64,000 nt of DNA from Candidatus Rifleibacteriota bacterium (GTDB taxonomy: Bacteria; Muiribacteriota; Ozemobacteria; Ozemobacterales; Ozemobacteraceae). Position 1 is the first letter of the stretch. Each line of letters begins with the position of its first letter. Position numbers and translations under genes: made by a program. The notes under the pieces were generated by a model, which was not told where the DNA came from, searched no databases, and worked only from the letters and a program-made list of their open reading frames with translations. Location of the stretch: NCBI GenBank assembly GCA_015232575.1, contig JADFZL010000012.1, positions 1-64,000 on the forward strand, in the 5' to 3' direction. Shown here one piece after another: positions 26,676-35,700 of this stretch.

Positions 26676-28598
26676 TCACTGAGGAATTATTGTTTTTGCT
26701 GATTCTAAGTTGAGAGTTTTTAATTCGAAATTGTATTCAGGACCAACACAATATTGCGAATCTTTCAATTCGGGTGAAAGAACGGACGTCGTAAAAATAA
26801 TTTGGTGATCTTCTTTAACCCCTTCAATCGAAGAAATAATCTGCTGATGCATATTTTGTACCCGCTCTGGTGTTGATCCTTTATCCTCGATATTATCTAA
26901 CAGAGAAAATCTAGGATAAAAAACCCTGTTTTCTTCTAGCGACAGCTTAAATAGTGCAAAAAAGAAAGCACTCTTTAAGTAGCAAATAGAACTTGCTGAA
27001 AACTTACTTCTTCCATCAACGATCATTTTATTTTTTCCAAAATCAAACTCAAAAGCCTCTGCTTGTGCAAAGCTTTCCTCACATTGAATATCGTTTCTCA
27101 AGATTTCTACGGTAAGTTCCGAAATACGTCTTTTCAAGTCATTCCAACGATTTTCTCGCTGTTTTTCCTTAAGTTCAATTTGGCTCTTCAACCGGTCTAT
27201 ATTCTGAGAGGCAACAGCTTTTTCTTTAGAAATATTGTCTACCAACTCAACAAGTTTCATTTTTTCCAACAAGTTATCTCGTTCTTTCTCAAGTCGACCA
27301 ACCTTAGTTAGAGCATCCTTAATTACCCCAGAAATTGGATCGGGACTTGTTATGTAGTAATTATAACGATTTTGCAATTGTTTCTGCTTGTTTACAAGAT
27401 TTTCCAATTCTTGTTTGTTTTTACTCAATTCAACTTGTCGAATATCAAACAGTTGCTCTGACTCTCGCAATTGATAATTCAATTCATATTGCATTCGAAG
27501 AAATCCGGATGAATCCTTCTTTTCATCGTGTTCTGTTTTGCATAAATGACAAATTTTGCTTGCTGGATCTTGTTGAGCATCTATAGTAGCAAGGCATGCG
27601 GGACAATACTCAAATGTTATTTCACCCAGCATTGCCCTTGTAAATTCAGATTTATCCAAATCGCCTATTCTATTTTTTATTGATTCAATAAAAATTTTAG
27701 AATCCTCAAGGTCAAAGCTTATTGCTTCAATCTTTTCAGACTTCTTTTGAATTTCAATTTTTACCTTATTTAATTCCTTCCTAAGAACTTCAACTTCAGT
27801 TGGTTCTTCGAGATTTGGTTTACCAGATTTTTCAAGCTGCACGATTTGAACTTTCAAATCTTCCTGTTCCTTTTCCAAATTCTGTATTTTATTCAGAATA
27901 TCATCGAAATTTGGCAGTAAACCAGCAGCTTCTAGGATGTCACAAGTCGCCTTTAATCTACCCACAAGGTGGTTGTGACTTTTTTCGCATTCACGCAACT
28001 CTAACCTCAAACCGTGAATATCTAAGCTGTCTACTCCAAGAAGGAATTCGCCAACTGTCTGTCTCATTTCATCAGAATCAAACTCTTGCTGTTTAAAAAT
28101 CTGATCTACAGCAGTTAATTGGTCACAATATATAAGCCGCAGTATTTCATTTATGGTTATATTACTAAATGTTGACAACTTATATTCGGGGTAATCCAAT
28201 AACCGAAAAATCACTTGAGAAAATGATTCTCTCTCACCAGACCTTTTATGAGAAAACTTTAACCAGTTCAACGGATCCTTTTTGGCGTTTTCAAAACTTC
28301 CCTCGTAGATTGATATAGCAGAGAATCTAGTATCCAAATCCCGTCGAAAGGTAACAGACTTTCCTCTGAAATTGACTTCAGCAATAACGCAATCACAGGC
28401 ACTTGCTTCTTCGATCCAGTCTTTTATATCACCACCAAGAACAAAAAAAATGAAGTCCATAATTGTAGTTTTTCCAGTACTATTTTTGGAGCTTCTGATA
28501 ATATTTACGCCTTTGAAAAATTCTTGATCGTAGACAGCATGGCTTCCTTTTAGAACCAATAATCGTCTCAAAAGAATTGATGCTCTAGCTTGGGTCAT
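26676..28598 (-). CDS. ABC-3C system SMC/Rad50-like ATPase
   Basis: This 640-residue protein has the architecture of the ATPase of ABC-three-component systems. An N-terminal Walker A (SKNSTGKTT, about 37-45) is followed by two long coiled-coil arms. Between the arms is a zinc ribbon (CPAC at 332-335 and CHLC at 350-353). The C-terminal half-site has FSASSICYLKSAFFFAL (signature-like) and Walker B FSLLDNIEDKG. Two CxxC pairs in one chain point to a zinc ribbon rather than the single-CxxC Rad50 hook. It should dimerise on nucleic acid and couple ATP binding to the effector. Its start overlaps the middle component by 14 bases. Confidence 0.85.
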   Translation of the reverse strand: MTQARASILLRRLLVLKGSHAVYDQEFFKGVNIIRSSKNSTGKTTIMDFIFFVLGGDIKDWIEEASACDCVIAEVNFRGKSVTFRRDLDTRFSAISIYEGSFENAKKDPLNWLKFSHKRSGERESFSQVIFRLLDYPEYKLSTFSNITINEILRLIYCDQLTAVDQIFKQQEFDSDEMRQTVGEFLLGVDSLDIHGLRLELRECEKSHNHLVGRLKATCDILEAAGLLPNFDDILNKIQNLEKEQEDLKVQIVQLEKSGKPNLEEPTEVEVLRKELNKVKIEIQKKSEKIEAISFDLEDSKIFIESIKNRIGDLDKSEFTRAMLGEITFEYCPACLATIDAQQDPASKICHLCKTEHDEKKDSSGFLRMQYELNYQLRESEQLFDIRQVELSKNKQELENLVNKQKQLQNRYNYYITSPDPISGVIKDALTKVGRLEKERDNLLEKMKLVELVDNISKEKAVASQNIDRLKSQIELKEKQRENRWNDLKRRISELTVEILRNDIQCEESFAQAEAFEFDFGKNKMIVDGRSKFSASSICYLKSAFFFALFKLSLEENRVFYPRFSLLDNIEDKGSTPERVQNMHQQIISSIEGVKEDHQIIFTTSVLSPELKDSQYCVGPEYNFELKTLNLESAKTIIPQ

Positions 28599-29091
28599 AT
28601 CGAAACTCCAATAAGCCTGAACGTTCTTTCAGACCATCTTTTCCATTAAAGGGAAATTTCGATAAAAAGTTTACAATTAGCCTATACCATTGGGTTGCAC
28701 GTTTCTCATTTTCTTCTATCCTGCCAATCAGTTTTTCCGGCAATTTTCCTATTTCAAGTTTAATTATGTTCTTCAAAAACAACTCTTTATTAATAATCCC
28801 CTTGGCAACAAGGCCTCGAATCGCCGCATTGTGAAGAGCCCGCAATTCAAAAAGCATTTTTCGAGGGTTTGTAATAGCTTCATACGGTTTTTCAATTTTT
28901 TGCAATTCTTTTTTAGTTAAAATAGGATTTCTTGGGAGCGTTATATCCACCAAAAAATGCGGAAATAAGAAATAAAAATCCAAAAGCTTAAGCCGTTCCC
29001 AATCAGTTTTATTCTGCTCAATGTCTCTGAGCAGGCTTATCAAACGGAAAGCACAATGGTTCACATCTCGTGCGGGGTGATAGGTAATCAT
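28585..29091 (-). CDS. ABC-3C middle component (MC5-like)
   Basis: This is a 168-residue helical protein beginning MITYHPARDVNHCAFRLIS, the start typical of middle component 5 of ABC-3C systems (TYHPA...YHCAFR). Further blocks include WERLKLLDFYFLFP and KPYEAITNPRKMLFELR. Middle components are thought to bridge the ATPase and the CTD/effector subunit. The gene starts one base after the CTD gene's stop and overlaps the ATPase start, so translation is probably coupled. Function is inferred from family membership. Confidence 0.75.
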   Translation of the reverse strand: MITYHPARDVNHCAFRLISLLRDIEQNKTDWERLKLLDFYFLFPHFLVDITLPRNPILTKKELQKIEKPYEAITNPRKMLFELRALHNAAIRGLVAKGIINKELFLKNIIKLEIGKLPEKLIGRIEENEKRATQWYRLIVNFLSKFPFNGKDGLKERSGLLEFRYDPS

Positions 29092-29092
29092 T

Positions 29093-29656
29093 CTATTTAT
29101 CCCAGTTGATATAGCAATTTCCAGTTAAATAGTAGAGCATACCGTGAATATCATCCATATCGACACCTAGTTCAGAATTTCCAACATCATTATAAATTGC
29201 CTCAACAATATTTCTAAATATTGCTTCATCAATCGACCTAGAGGTTTCCCCTGCAAAAATAAGAGGTTTTATTTTTAAACGAAAACAAGCATTAATACTT
29301 GCTAAAATGTGGACAAAAATGTTTTGCGCATTTGGTGAAAAAGCATGTTTATAGAGTTTTTTTGTAAATTTTTCCTTTAAAAATTTTGCGTCCTGAATTA
29401 GTTCACTTCTATTTGCAGCAACAAGCTTTTGCTCTAAATCTCTAGGCTCTGTGTCAGGCATCCTCTTCATATAATCTTGCAATTCTCCAATAAAACATTG
29501 CTGTTCCTCATCACTACCCAATTCTCGCTGATAACTCTCCGCAAGTTTAGCAAGCGCACTCTTCTTTTCTGGAAGGATATTTTTATATATATTCCCTCCA
29601 GCAATGTCACCATTAACCTTGTTATTCTCTTGCTGTACCGGTATAGACTCAGTCAT
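29093..29656 (-). CDS. ABC-3C C-terminal-domain (CTD) subunit
   Basis: This 187-residue protein has a C-terminal ABC-3C CTD: NAQNIFVHILASINACFRLK, IKPLIFAGE and MDDIHGMLYYLTGNCYINW. In most ABC-3C systems this domain is fused behind an effector. Here the N-terminus carries only VNGDIAGGNIYKN and a helical stretch (residues about 30-100). The same GD-x-AGG/N motif occurs twice at the C-terminus of the neighbouring metallophosphoesterase. This suggests the two were once one chain or assemble through matching strands. Its start overlaps the phosphoesterase stop by eight bases. Confidence 0.8.
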   Translation of the reverse strand: MTESIPVQQENNKVNGDIAGGNIYKNILPEKKSALAKLAESYQRELGSDEEQQCFIGELQDYMKRMPDTEPRDLEQKLVAANRSELIQDAKFLKEKFTKKLYKHAFSPNAQNIFVHILASINACFRLKIKPLIFAGETSRSIDEAIFRNIVEAIYNDVGNSELGVDMDDIHGMLYYLTGNCYINWDK

Positions 29657-30968
29657 TTTTCCGATTTTTGAAAACGCTTCCCCCTGCTAAATCCCCACCA
29701 ACAGTGTTTCTTACTTGTCTGACCATTTTTGGGAGCACTTCTCTTTTGTTTTTTTCCAGAACGTCTCCAATAACAATATTGTTTCCGGCTAAATCTCCAC
29801 TTACATTATTCTCCTTTTGAATAATTTCTTTTCTCATCTTTTTAGCAACCGGCAGACATTTTCCTTCATTTGTGACATCGAGGGCTAAAAGACCATTTCT
29901 GCTTGTCTTATAAAATGTATCCGTTCGGTGCCAATGCCCATTTGGGGACCACCCAAAAAACTGAATCTGATAATTTAACGGTCGTCCTTCAGGATTCAAA
30001 ACAGTTGTAATGAGGTGAAAGCTGTTTATCCAGTTATCACCCCGGTCGCCCTCATACAAACTTCCTGATGCAAAACATCGAAGGCTGTAGTCAGGATCAT
30101 TTGTTGTCCTAATGTTGGGTTCGTGCTGATGTCCATGTAGAAGTAAATCAACAGTGCCACTCAACTTACGGAACGCCTCATTTCCATCTGCTAAGCTCGT
30201 AATCGGATGGTGAATCAAGACTAATCGATAGCCTTCTAAGGGTTTCCCATTTTTATCTGTCGTAAGCAAATCAATTTGTTTTCCTGTTAAATACAGCTTC
30301 CCTTCATCATTGTCATCACCGCTTAACCATGCAGAGTCAAGCCCAATAATCCACAAGGGAAAAGGTAATTTCTGCTTTTTCCAAAAAACTTGGTAGCCGA
30401 GCTTCTTATGCGGACTCTTTGACGGATGAAGTTCTTTTAACCCAAGGTCTTCAGCAACCCACCGCCAAAATTCATTACCACGCTGAAGATTTTGATCAAC
30501 CCATTCACCCTTTGCGCCCAATGGTGGTTTTTGCCCTGTCAACCAATCTGACACTCTCTCTGGGTAGTCTATCGCGTATTCCCTGATTTTTCTCCAAGCA
30601 TTTCCCCTGGTTTCTTCTGCTATTGGGTCACAGCTTTTCCGCTGAACATCATGGTTTCCTGGGACCAGAAAAAAGTCATTTTCGCTTATGCCAGCAGCAT
30701 CAAAAATATCTCTAACCTTGATTCTCGCACTTTCATATTCTTCTGGTAGAGCCCAATCGGCAATATCCCCCGTAAAACAAACCAAATCAATAACTCCCTC
30801 GTGGGCTATTTCCTTCAGTATTTCAATAAAGCTGGGCCCAAACACCCTGTACCGGCTTGCAGCTCCCGAACGAACTTTTGCCTTTCTTTCCTCATTCATC
30901 CAATCAAGACAAACTCTTTCATGCAAATCAGAAAGATGCAAAATCCGAAGTTTATAATTTTTCGCCAT
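29649..30968 (-). CDS. Calcineurin-like metallophosphoesterase, effector candidate of the ABC-3C operon
   Basis: This 439-residue protein starts at ATG 30968 (AGGAG five bases upstream), preferred over a start at 31001. All metallophosphoesterase motifs are present in order: LHLSDLHE, CFTGDIAD, VPGNHDV, VLIHHPITS and LLLHGHQHE. They bind two metal ions and would hydrolyse a phosphodiester, probably in nucleic acid or a nucleotide signal. After the catalytic domain a tail contains NNVSGDLAGNNIVIGDV and NTVGGDLAGGSVFKN, a motif shared with the next gene. It is the first gene of the operon and the likely effector. Self-damage on phage sensing is the inferred role. Confidence 0.85.
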   Translation of the reverse strand: MAKNYKLRILHLSDLHERVCLDWMNEERKAKVRSGAASRYRVFGPSFIEILKEIAHEGVIDLVCFTGDIADWALPEEYESARIKVRDIFDAAGISENDFFLVPGNHDVQRKSCDPIAEETRGNAWRKIREYAIDYPERVSDWLTGQKPPLGAKGEWVDQNLQRGNEFWRWVAEDLGLKELHPSKSPHKKLGYQVFWKKQKLPFPLWIIGLDSAWLSGDDNDEGKLYLTGKQIDLLTTDKNGKPLEGYRLVLIHHPITSLADGNEAFRKLSGTVDLLLHGHQHEPNIRTTNDPDYSLRCFASGSLYEGDRGDNWINSFHLITTVLNPEGRPLNYQIQFFGWSPNGHWHRTDTFYKTSRNGLLALDVTNEGKCLPVAKKMRKEIIQKENNVSGDLAGNNIVIGDVLEKNKREVLPKMVRQVRNTVGGDLAGGSVFKNRKND

Positions 30969-31026
30969 GAGGACTCCTAACTTTCTTCCCGCTATCAGCA
31001 TTCCTTCGAGTGTTCATTGTTTTTGT

Positions 31027-31035
31027 ATTATAACA
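31027..31035 (-). promoter_or_regulatory. Extended -10 promoter for the ABC-3C operon
   Basis: On the minus strand TGTTATAAT combines a perfect TATAAT (31027-31032) with the TG of an extended -10, about 60 bases before the ATG at 30968. No good -35 is visible at 17 bases, which an extended -10 can tolerate. Confidence 0.5.
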
Positions 31036-31324
31036 CATCCAGCTTTCAGGAAAAAGCAATCATTATGCCGAAACCCAATAAACACCAACGAGCCAACCTT
31101 CGCCGACCAGTCTGATCAAGCTGTTCGGTTTTCCTGTCGGGCCAACCTTAGTCAACTACCCTGCCAGTAGCCATCGGCCAACAAGTTATTTTGTTGTTTC
31201 TGGTGATTACCCCCTATTATCTGTCAAAAACGGTCAAAGTCCTGCTCATTGAAAAAAGAATTTGTCCCAAGGAAAACCTCTTCATTTTTTCAAAATCAGG
31301 TCCGTTGTGTTAAATATACAACAA

Positions 31325-31793
31325 ATGAAAAAAACTCACAAGGAATTTTCTTCCTTGAAGGCTGTCCAAGAATTATTGATACCTTTTTTGGCAGTTAGAG
31401 TACATAGCCAAACCCCAATTCATTAAACCCACAAATACCTTTTTCTTGCCGTAAAATATTTCTACAAAGCCATTTCAAATGTTTTTAGTGAGATTAATGT
31501 AACCCAAAAACTTGGACCCAGGATTGCTCAAATGATTTCGGAACTTATGGAACAGCCTAACAGTTATAGAGGTTTTTGCAAAATTAAAAGTGCTGTCACA
31601 AAAAGAAATTTTTGTCAAGGTGTTTCGTTTCTGTTATTTTGTCGAATAACAACCCTGTTCGGGGAAATAATTATATCTGGTGACATTGATGCTACACATG
31701 CCTGTTGAATTTGGTAGTCGATTTTCGGAACTTTTGACGAAAATTACAACTTGTAAAGAAAATCAGAGCAAACAACAACTGCATCGGTTCTGA
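31325..31793 (+). pseudogene. Decayed plus-strand gene remnant
   Basis: The gap between the ABC-3C operon and the HNH gene has protein-like pieces on the plus strand. ATG at 31325 begins MKKTHKEFSSLKAVQELL and stops after 33 codons. A longer block (about 31440-31710) contains KYFYKAISNVFSEINVTQKL and RIAQMISELMEQPNSYRG before a stop. The ATG near 31698 gives MPVEFGSRFSELLTKITTCK and stops at 31793. The order and composition suggest a transposase or similar accessory gene that has decayed, but I cannot name it. The rest of 31002-31904 shows nothing else beyond the operon promoter. Confidence 0.35.
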
Positions 31794-31904
31794 AAAAGTG
31801 GAAAGCGATATCGATGGGGTTTTGTGCTGAAAAATTATGAGAGATTGTGGTTGAGCTTGGTTTGCTGATGGGGCGAGGCTTTGTTTGGGATGGGGGATTT
31901 TTGG

Positions 31905-32669
31905 TTATTGGAAAATTTGTTTGTTGTGGTAGTGGAGGTATTTTTGGTGTTCGGGGGAAATCCAGAGTAGATGCATATTTTCTGAGAGATTTAGGGATTT
32001 GCGCTGGTTTGAATTTAGTTTAGTGGAAATTTGAATGAGGCCGTTTTGGTTAAATGATATCAGGCCGCGGTCGAAAAGAGCGTCGAGGTTGGCGCAAAGC
32101 AGCAGGCCATTGTACACGTCAAGGCGTTCGTTGTCATTCTGGCAGTCTGACCAGGGTTTGATATGGCTTGCGCGGAGAATTTCCTTTACTGTGATTCCTG
32201 TTAATGCGCATGTTCCGCCCCAGTAGGCGAGCAGGGCTTCGCGAAAAGTGTCCTGGCCTACCCTTTGTTTGACCATTCTTTCGACTTCGGTCTGGCATTC
32301 GGAAGGATCAGTTTTTTCGCTGAGCGCGTTCTTCAGCCTTTCTACATAAGTTATTGCAGCCTGATTCGGGAGTGAAAGAGCTAGTTCTGCCATTCTTCGA
32401 AATATTATGGCTAATTCTACCGGCTGGGAGGCTTGAAATAGTTTTCCGTCAACAGAATTATTGGGGAAAGCACGCAACATTTCCTGGGCAATTAGACCGG
32501 GTGGTGGCTCTATTGTACAGAATTCCCCTTCTGTTGCCGGTCTTATTGTTGTGCTGGCGCGATGTCTGGCGGAGGAGAGAATAATGGCGTTTTCATCACT
32601 TTGTTGTACATTTTCCCAGCCATTTTCGCGTCCGGATTTTTCTATCAGAGCTCTTTCGAGTGTATTCAT
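31905..32669 (-). CDS. HNH endonuclease (HNH_2 type)
   Basis: This 254-residue protein starts from ATG 32669. An in-frame ATG at 32744 overlaps the methylase gene but has no ribosome site, while AGAGG precedes 32669. The C-terminal domain has CALTGITVKEILRASHIKPW, then NERLDVYNGLLLCANLDALFD and RGLISF, the order of HNH_2 nucleases that accompany methylases. The N-terminal half (about 1-120) is of unknown type and may bind DNA. It follows the large methylase gene closely on the same strand, so it may be the restriction partner. The methylase gene itself is frameshifted. Confidence 0.8.
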   Translation of the reverse strand: MNTLERALIEKSGRENGWENVQQSDENAIILSSARHRASTTIRPATEGEFCTIEPPPGLIAQEMLRAFPNNSVDGKLFQASQPVELAIIFRRMAELALSLPNQAAITYVERLKNALSEKTDPSECQTEVERMVKQRVGQDTFREALLAYWGGTCALTGITVKEILRASHIKPWSDCQNDNERLDVYNGLLLCANLDALFDRGLISFNQNGLIQISTKLNSNQRKSLNLSENMHLLWISPEHQKYLHYHNKQIFQ

Positions 32670-32721
32670 CGTTTTCTGGCCTCTACTTTTTTTAAATCCA
32701 ATTCCGGCGTGTAAGTTCTTT

Positions 32722-35700
32722 TCACTTGCTGTTATCCATGACATCAGATTTTGTACATAGGTTGTCGAAGGCTTCCAGGGTCAGGCGGCGGGTGCGGAAT
32801 TCGCTGAAGCGGCGTTCTTCGTTGTTTTTCAGGACGCGGAATGTTTCGGAGGGGTAATCTGGGCCCATTGTGTCTGCCGGGGAAAGGATATAGCTTAGTT
32901 CGTCGCGGGTCAAGCCGTACAGGCGTGCATACCAAGCATCGAGTTCGGCACGCAGAATGGCACGTCGCTCTGGGTCGAACTGGAACGGAGGTCCGTTGAA
33001 GCCGAGATCTTCAGCCCAGGGTTTCATTGAATGAGATGTGTAAGTCAGCTCCAGAACGCGTGGAACAATGTAATTAAGATCAAGATCGGTATATCGGTCA
33101 GGGGGAAGAATGGGAAGCTGCTTATATATAAAGTAGTTCAAATGAATTCCCCCAACTTTATGTCGTGCAAAGAAATCTAATATTATGGATGAAAGATTGC
33201 CAATCAATGCTGCAAACTTAGGATCATTATTGATTCTCTCACTTGAATGCAATAGATTGCAGAGACCAACTTGGCTTTCATTTACACTGTTTTTCTTTGA
33301 TATTTTTTTGTTCGAAAGTTCATTGCCAAAAATCCGTTGAAAAGAACTCTCAAAAATCATCAGCGGCATATTATTTCCTACAGCAGCCCTGGGAATAACG
33401 CTTGCTATTACTGAGCGTTCATCGGTTGCACGACAGATGTCGCGCCAGCCCATGAGCCAGCGGGGGGAGCGGCGGTCGAGAATTTGTGCGGCGGCTGTTT
33501 GCAGATTGGGAGAGTGTCGAAGGATTTCCAGTTCTTCGGGGTTCAGGGGTGGGCGAGTTGCGGCGTCGGTTTGAATGCGTTGTTCGAGCCACTGAAATGT
33601 TACTGCTTTTTTTTGTTTTGGTTTTGATGATTTTACTGCTTTCAAGGGTTTTGGTGATTTTTGCATTTCGACGGCTTGATTTGAATCTTCGATTGGGTCG
33701 AAAATTAACGCGAAATGTGGACCAGCCAATTCTGTCAGTTGCTCCTGAACAGGGCGGGTGAAACCTTCTGCAAGGATATCCGGGAAACATACAATAAGCC
33801 AGTTAGCGAGAGCTACTGCCATTCCCTTTTCGTCGTCTGCCGCATAAGCCTGCCCGAAGGCTCTTGGGGCTGCGGCTATTCTTGCCAGCACCTCACGTTG
33901 ATCAATCCAATATCTTGGGCGGACAGAGAAATCTGGATCGCGTTTTTCATCTTCCGTCACGTCCCTTGCTGAATCTTCTCCAGCGCTGGTTTCATAAGTT
34001 GCCCAGCGATGGTCAAATTGGTGAATCATTTTTGCTTCGTACAAAGGTAACAACTTTTGCGAATTGGTACTTTTCTCAGAAGCAGAAACTGTCTCATCAC
34101 TTTTGAAAAAATGACTGTCATTTGCCATGTCAAACATTCTTAAAAAACTGATTCCCCAGGGATTTACTTCTTTCAGTTCTTCAGTTTCTTCACGAATAAG
34201 TACCGGTACATTTGCGTAAATTTTCTTTGTTAATTCCGCATCCTTGCGGATGCGGAATACCGGACAAGTGCGCGTGTTAGGATTAATAAGAGCGAATTCA
34301 GCCGGTGAAAGAGAGAAAGAACGCCTCTCATCTGCAAGCGCTTCAGTATTGGTGAGAAAAAAAGCAAACTGCGCCTCAACAGCTTTTCCGAGGGTTATGA
34401 GACAGAATTTCATTCTGCTGTCAACCGCCGGAAAAAGTCCCTGCCGATTTTCAAAATCATAAAGGCTTACAAGCCGTCCATCCTGTGATATGGCTGCAAA
34501 AAATGCTTTTGTTGAATCGTCAGTGGCGATTCCTGTCGGAACAATAAAGCCTGCTCTGCCTCTTTTGGAGGTAATCTGACTTATCATTTCAGCAAAAAAC
34601 GCGTAAGTGTTCACATCACCCACACCCGTAAGAGGAAACCTTCCGCCTTCGTCACTTTTCAAATGGTCGAAAATGCTTACTGCTTCAGCGATTCTGCGTG
34701 CGGAAATAAACTCAGAGTACAAACGCTTTTCAGCTTCGCAGGCTTCAAATCCGACCTGAAAAGATGGATTCAAATTTCGGGTCAGGATTCCCTGATAGAG
34801 CCAGGAAATGCGCTTGGCGCGTTCTGCTTTGTTTTTTGCATCAGCAATATCAGAGTTCCTGCTGGCAAAGAATTCTTCCTCCTGAAGTTTGATGCGTTCC
34901 CATGGTGGATTGCCAAGTACACAATCGAAACCACCCTTCGCAAAAATCTGGGGAAAAGCAAGCTGCCAATGAAGAACTTTTGCCGAGCGACAGGCATTCT
35001 GGGCTGCTTCAACACATTGATCATGGAATTCCCTGGCAGCAATTCCAAACAGTTCTGTCATCAGTGAATGGTTTGTTGGAAAACAAATTTCCAAAGAAGC
35101 ATCTGACTTTTCAAGCAGAAAAGCACCTGTCACAAGATCGGCAGCTCTTTTCAGATTGTTAGTCTCCATGTTCTGACGGTACTCCGCCCACGCTTTTTCC
35201 TTTTGAGTAATTTCTGCGGGCGAAGAGTCTGACATGTCTTCAATCGATCTGAGCTTTATTCCCGCATCTTCCCAGCCTGATTCCTGAACCACATGCAAAA
35301 CGTCATTTTTCAAGGTCTCGTCCAGTTCCTTCTTTCCGCTTCTGTTGAGCTGAACCAGCTTTTTACAGATTTCCCTGTCATCTCCGGAAAGAGCTTTGAA
35401 AGCCTCATCTGGAATACCCAGACGGATTTTTGCGACATCTGTAAATCCGAGAAGTGAATCTCCGCAAATCAGGTGATGGTCGAGAAATGACAATGCTCTT
35501 CCTGGTTCGTATCCCTCAAGCCAGAGAGCTGTTTTCGCAAGTTCAAGTGCCATCGGATTGCGGTCAACGCCGTAAATGTTTCCGGCAGTCACTTCGCGCA
35601 GAGCATGGCGATAATCTTCAGGCTTTACAGCGCCTTCTTCAGAACGCAGATTTGCAAGCTTTTCGGCAAGTCTTCTTGCTGCTGCCAGCAGAAAGTGTCC

